A stretch of 64,000 nucleotides of DNA from Trochalopteron elliotii (lineage: Eukaryota; Chordata; Aves; Passeriformes; Leiothrichidae). The notes under the pieces are model-generated. The model ran no database searches. It worked only from the letters and a program-made list of their open reading frames with translations, and was not told the origin of the DNA. The position numbers were made by a program, and so were the translations under genes. Below are positions 60,117 through 64,000 of this stretch, piece by piece (the stretch's first letter is position 1; every line of letters starts with the position of its first letter). The DNA lies in NCBI GenBank assembly GCA_024734555.1, contig JANPWX010000443.1:1904207-1968206 (forward strand), written 5' to 3'.

Positions 60117-60621
60117 GATGCCTTGGGGAGGCTGAGCTGGAACAGAGACTGGACAGAGCTGGAGAAGAAAGCAGATATTTATTAAAAGGCCTTTGAGGCC
60201 TTTGGGCAGGACAGGGCCTGGCCAGGGCTGCACCCAAGGTGGACCTGAAATGGTCACAAAAAGGACTCAAAAAAGACCCCAAATGGTCACAAAATGGTCA
60301 CAAAATGGTCACAAAATGGTCACAAAATGGCTGACTGATGACAAGGCCTCACACTTTTACGAGTTTTGGTCCATTTGCATGTTGGGGTTTAATTGTCCAA
60401 TTACAGCTTCGGGCTGTGAGGTCCCATCCTTCTTGTTCCTCCCTTCAGCCACCCTTGTTTGTGTTTTAGGGCCTGAAAGTTGTCCTTGGTGTGCAGCAGG
60501 AAAAGGATTTGTTTTGTGTCCCTGCTGTGTGCAGAGCTGAGTGACACTGAGTGTGAGCTCAGAACTGCACCCCTGGGCAGCACAGAGTCTGAAATACAGG
60601 AAATTTGAACTTAAGGCATCA
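60117..60621 (-). mobile_element. Solo LTR, family D copy 5
   Basis: Seen: plus strand GATGCCTTGGGGAGGCTGAG at the left and AACTTAAGGCATC at the right, about 504 bp. ACTTGG flanks at 60111-60116 and 60621-60626, and the shared flank can be extended to CACTTGGG (60110-60117 and 60620-60627), so the exact end is ambiguous by one or two bases. It holds an eight-unit 11-bp array. The flanking duplication is the clearest evidence that family D is a mobile element. Confidence 0.88.
60240..60327. repeat. 11-bp tandem array inside LTR D5 (8 units)
   Basis: Eight 11-mers of type TGGTCACAAAA, the last four identical and the earlier ones degraded (AGGACTCAAAA, AAGACCCCAAA). The identical run suggests recent local expansion. 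Confidence 0.93.
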
Positions 60622-60658
60622 CTTGGGCTGGGGGTTTGGTACTGAAAAATATTAAATA

Positions 60659-60704
60659 CCATATTTATTTTTAAAATATTAAAATATTTTTAAAATAAAT
60701 ATGG
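60659..60704. repeat. Imperfect AT-rich inverted repeat
   Basis: CCATATTTATTTTT at the left and AAAATAAATATGG at the right are near reverse complements with a one-base slip, and the middle also pairs (AAAATATT...AATATTTT type). It lies 38 bp beyond LTR D5. It could form a cruciform, or simply reflect AT bias. Confidence 0.75.
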
Positions 60705-62411
60705 GATTTACACCCATAAAATAAAAATACCTGTCCTAAAGGTGGGGAATGTCTCACAGCCAACACTCCCTAGTACCCAGGACTGGGCATTATTGAATAT
60801 TGAAGGTGTGAATGCACTTCTGTTGTGCAGACAAAACTCCAAATTAATTCAGTTTGGATTACACGCGTGTAATTACAGTGGCTCGGCCTCTCTGTGCATG
60901 TGTTAGCTGCAAACAAATGAGATTTGTTTGATGTTTCACACCGTACCACGGATAAAAGATCTGTAGCAAATAACAAACCTATTGCTTTGATCCCACATTG
61001 AAACACAGGGATGTAGATTAAGGTCCAAATCCAATTCTTGGGCTCGAGGAAACTTTTCTGATCATAGCACTGGCTGAAGGAAGGGTTCATATCTTGGGGT
61101 TTTTAATTAATTAAAAGAAAAAGGGGTGAGAAGGATCTATTTTTTTCTTGTCTTGAGTAATTACTTTCTTGCATGGTGGTCAGCAGTGCAGTTTCAGAGA
61201 TAAAAACAACCTCACAAAACTCAAACACAGGGGCTGCTTCATTTAGGGAAAAAAAAATCACCTTTCTCCTGTTCTTTATTACAGAGGGCGGATTGAATTT
61301 AATCAGCCAAACACTGACACATTTCAAATCCAACAGAACAAAAATCCAGACTGAGGCTTTATTAACCGTTTGGATGGAATTTTTGATCTTCACAGCAATT
61401 GCTGCACACCTTAGAGGGCAGAGAGTGTGAGGAAAATCAGTTTATAAAAAATATAGACACTCCAGCAAATTGGAAGAGCATTGATAGAAAAAAAAAAAAA
61501 AAATCCCAAACCAGCCCCCAAATCCTATTACTTCTCTTTTTTTTTTTTTTAACGAAAATGAGATTAGGCTTGAGAGGGCATAAATTTACACTTATTGAGA
61601 AGTGGGCAAACTTGATAAAGAGTCAAAAGGTATCAGAACAAGATTGCTGGACCACCTTAGAGTTTCAGAAATAATATCTAAGTAAAATGTATAAAACAAT
61701 TAGAGAATGAATGTTTTTGTTAAGTTCAATTCATTTCAGTATAAGCTACTAAAACACATCCAAAACAGAATAACATAATTACTCCAGGAGATCAATGGAA
61801 ACTTTCTCCATTTGAGAGCAGATTGTTTTAGCCTTCTGGATAGCCAAATTAAACACAAGAAATAGATCAGCAAAGTAGATATTTTTAGATTTAAAGATCC
61901 CCAGGGAAAGGGAGGAAGTGTTAAAGAAATTAGCAACAGATTTTGTTTCAATCTTTTAGATCAAAGGAGACTAAAGGCTGGAAAGGTGACTCAGGTGAAG
62001 GTGTCTCATCACATTTTTCCAGGGTTTCAATTTATTTTCTTTCAACTTCTGTTTTTCACTCTCCATTCCTAGAAATTACACTTCATCATTCATACTACCT
62101 GAAGAAGCAGAAAGTATCAATAGAGTGAAATAATAATGATTTTTCTTGGCTGGGCTCTTTATGTATGTGAAAATCTGACATTTCAGCTATTAAGATGAAT
62201 TATCATCATCATGAAAGTATCATACACATGAAAATTACATTTATTCAACACTTTATGTCAAGACTAATGGCAGAGGAAAGTGTTTATGTGTGAACATCGC
62301 ACAAAGCTGAACCAAAGGCTGAATTCTCTTCAGGGAAGTCTGGGGCTGTGGTGGCAAATTCCTGCGAAAATGAGAAAAAACTTCAGTTCCCTCAGGGCTT
62401 GTGGAGATCTT
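60705..62411. other. Unannotated host DNA, CpG-bearing palindrome block at 60830-60980
   Basis: No gene recognised. A perfect 16-bp palindrome, ATTACACGCGTGTAAT, lies at 60858-60873 in a non-repetitive block. A-runs near 61488-61502 and T-run near 61538. Confidence 0.45.
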
Positions 62412-62606
62412 CATAAAATCAGAGTGGTTTGGGTTGAAAGGGACATTAAAGATCACCCAGTGCCACCCCTGCCATGGGCAGGGACACCTTCAGCTCCAAG
62501 TTCCAATGTCCAGCCTGGTCTTGGACACTGCCAGGGATCCAGGGGCAGCCACAGCTTCTCTGGGAATTCCAGCCCAGCCCCTCCCAGGGAACAATTCCTT
62601 CCCAAG
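62412..62606 (-). mobile_element. CR1 LINE 3' fragment
   Basis: Antisense CR1 tail in good condition: GAGTGGTTTGGGTTGAAAGG, GACATTAAAGATCACCCAGT, CCTGCCATGGGCAGGGACAC, GTCCAGCCTGGTCTTGGACA, GGGATCCAGGGGCAGCCACA, GCTTCTCTGGGAATTCC. About 195 bp, 5' truncated. Confidence 0.9.
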
Positions 62607-64000
62607 ACCTGAAAGATCCCAAGATCTGAAAGATCTTTCATCTTTCCTTCACCTTTTTTTACTCTTCTGCTCCTTCAGCTTTCTGGAAAGTTCTTCACCC
62701 CATTCTTCTCTCACTCAACATTCACCAAAAGGAACAAAATGATTGGGGGAATGTTGGGCTCAAATTGTCTATTAAAGTGATTCTAATTACTGTTATTTCT
62801 GTGTTGTCTTCAGTGTCTCTCCCAGAAGATTAAGAAGTGAATTTCCATAAACAAAACCACCCTGATCTGTAGGAATCAAAGTCACACTGTGCAGAATTTT
62901 GGCAAACAACACTAACAATAAAGACAAGACAATAAATATATGCTTATATGAGCACATTGCAGCATTTTAGGATCTTCCCTACAGCACATTTTCATTTCCT
63001 AGAGACCTCCTGTCCCAACAGGTCGATTCTCCAAAGGAAAGGGCCAAGTAGGAATAAGCACAATGCCAATTTTTCTGAAATAAAAATCCAACATACAGCT
63101 GATGCTACTTTAGGACTGTGCATAAAATATTTTTATTTTATGGAATAGAATAAAAATCCTATTTTTATAGAATAAAAGGCAGGAACATTTGTTCTGTGTT
63201 CTCCAGGAATATTTTATAGCAGCAAAGGATCTACTTTTTTTTTTTTACAAATTACTCAGCTGTTCCTTCACTCATTTGCCTCCACATTTTTTTTCAATCA
63301 TTTGATCACCAAAGCCACAAAAATATTTTCTCTTTGCAGGGCCATGTCAGCCCTTGTTTATCCCTCCTGATACTTAATTTTGGAGTAAACCTGCAAATCT
63401 CTAATTAAAAAAGTCAAAACGCGTGATTAATTACAAACCAAGAGTATTTTGAAAGCAGGAAAGAAAATAAACAACTGTGTAAAGTGAACAGATGGGATTA
63501 CAAACTGAATTGCCATAATTAGCATTGTGAGGCCCATAATGAGTTATTAGAATAACAATACATGTCTAATATTAATATGAGATAACACAAATGTGGTTAT
63601 AGAAGGATGAAGCAAACTTGGAAGGGTCTGGTGAGGATAATTGGAGCTGGACTTCCTGCTAATATTTAGATTTGATTTGTGAGGTTCTTGTGCAGATAAA
63701 TTCTGATTTTTTGTGAACAGGATCCCCATTTCCCAGGTTTTAAAGCAGAAAATGCCCTGTAAATTATTTATTGAGGACTTCTGATGACCCTGCACAACTT
63801 CTTAGTGGTCTAAAGTTTTCTGTCTAACGACACATTAATTTCTGGTTTAATTGATAATTCTAAACCTGGCTTTAGGAGGGGATTTGGAATCTAAGAACTG
63901 ACTGCAGATATGAAGCAGGAGATGTTTGGAAATATGTGTATATTGAAAACTGGCATAACAGTTGTCTAAAGAAGACTGTGAGCAAATGGAATGGCCTTGA
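62607..64000. other. Unannotated host DNA to the window end
   Basis: No gene or repeat family recognised. Short AT-rich runs near 63125-63175 (TTTTTATT/AATAAAA) and a T-run at about 63234-63245. Confidence 0.5.

Overview
The window is vertebrate nuclear DNA, most likely from a bird and probably a passerine. The evidence is repeated CR1-type LINE 3' ends and many short solo LTRs with TG...CA ends and 6-bp target-site duplications (TSDs), the pattern of class II (ERVK/alpharetrovirus-like) avian endogenous retroviruses. The host sequence between them is AT-rich, low in CpG and rich in short microsatellites. I found no convincing protein-coding exon, tRNA, rRNA or bacterial-type feature. The open frames are short, lack recognisable domains, and many lie inside repeats or low-complexity tracts. 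The stretch looks intergenic or deep-intronic. Species and chromosome cannot be read from it.

Thirteen solo LTRs fall into five families, labelled A to E here. A: two copies (255-557, 58007-58312). B: three (581-887, 14011-14314, 23637-23944). C: two (22864-23438, 46565-47142). D: five (37945-38451, 38642-39085, 42204-42723, 47817-48260, 60117-60621). E: one (55490-55891), sitting inside a CR1. TSDs can be read for A1, A2, B1, B2, B3, C1, D2, D5 and, with one mismatch, E. No provirus interior or retroviral reading frame was recognised.

CR1 LINE 3' fragments lie near 5.1, 5.7, 9.6, 14.7, 26.2, 35.8, 49.7, 55.3-56.0 and 62.4 kb. Tandem duplications occur at 14.86, 24.12, 33.70, 49.20 and 55.90 kb. 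Simple repeats include a 360-bp G/T-only tract at 6.6 kb, (GCT)12 at 25.7 kb, and a pyrimidine microsatellite at 52.9-53.5 kb that holds a 386-base assembly gap.

The remaining host DNA is unannotated. Several blocks (about 20.9, 22.2, 25.2, 34.2, 40.2, 50.4-51.0 and 60.8 kb) are dense in TAAT/ATTA-type sites and could be conserved noncoding elements, but conservation cannot be seen from one sequence. The most interesting observations are: family D carries an 11-bp internal array whose copy number (2 to 9) accounts for LTR length differences; LTR E splits a CR1 at a readable target site; a perfect 21-bp inverted repeat with a 4-base loop lies at 36.1 kb; and a 33-bp exact direct repeat lies 787 bp apart at 33.4/34.2 kb in otherwise dissimilar sequence. 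I did not find a new gene system.
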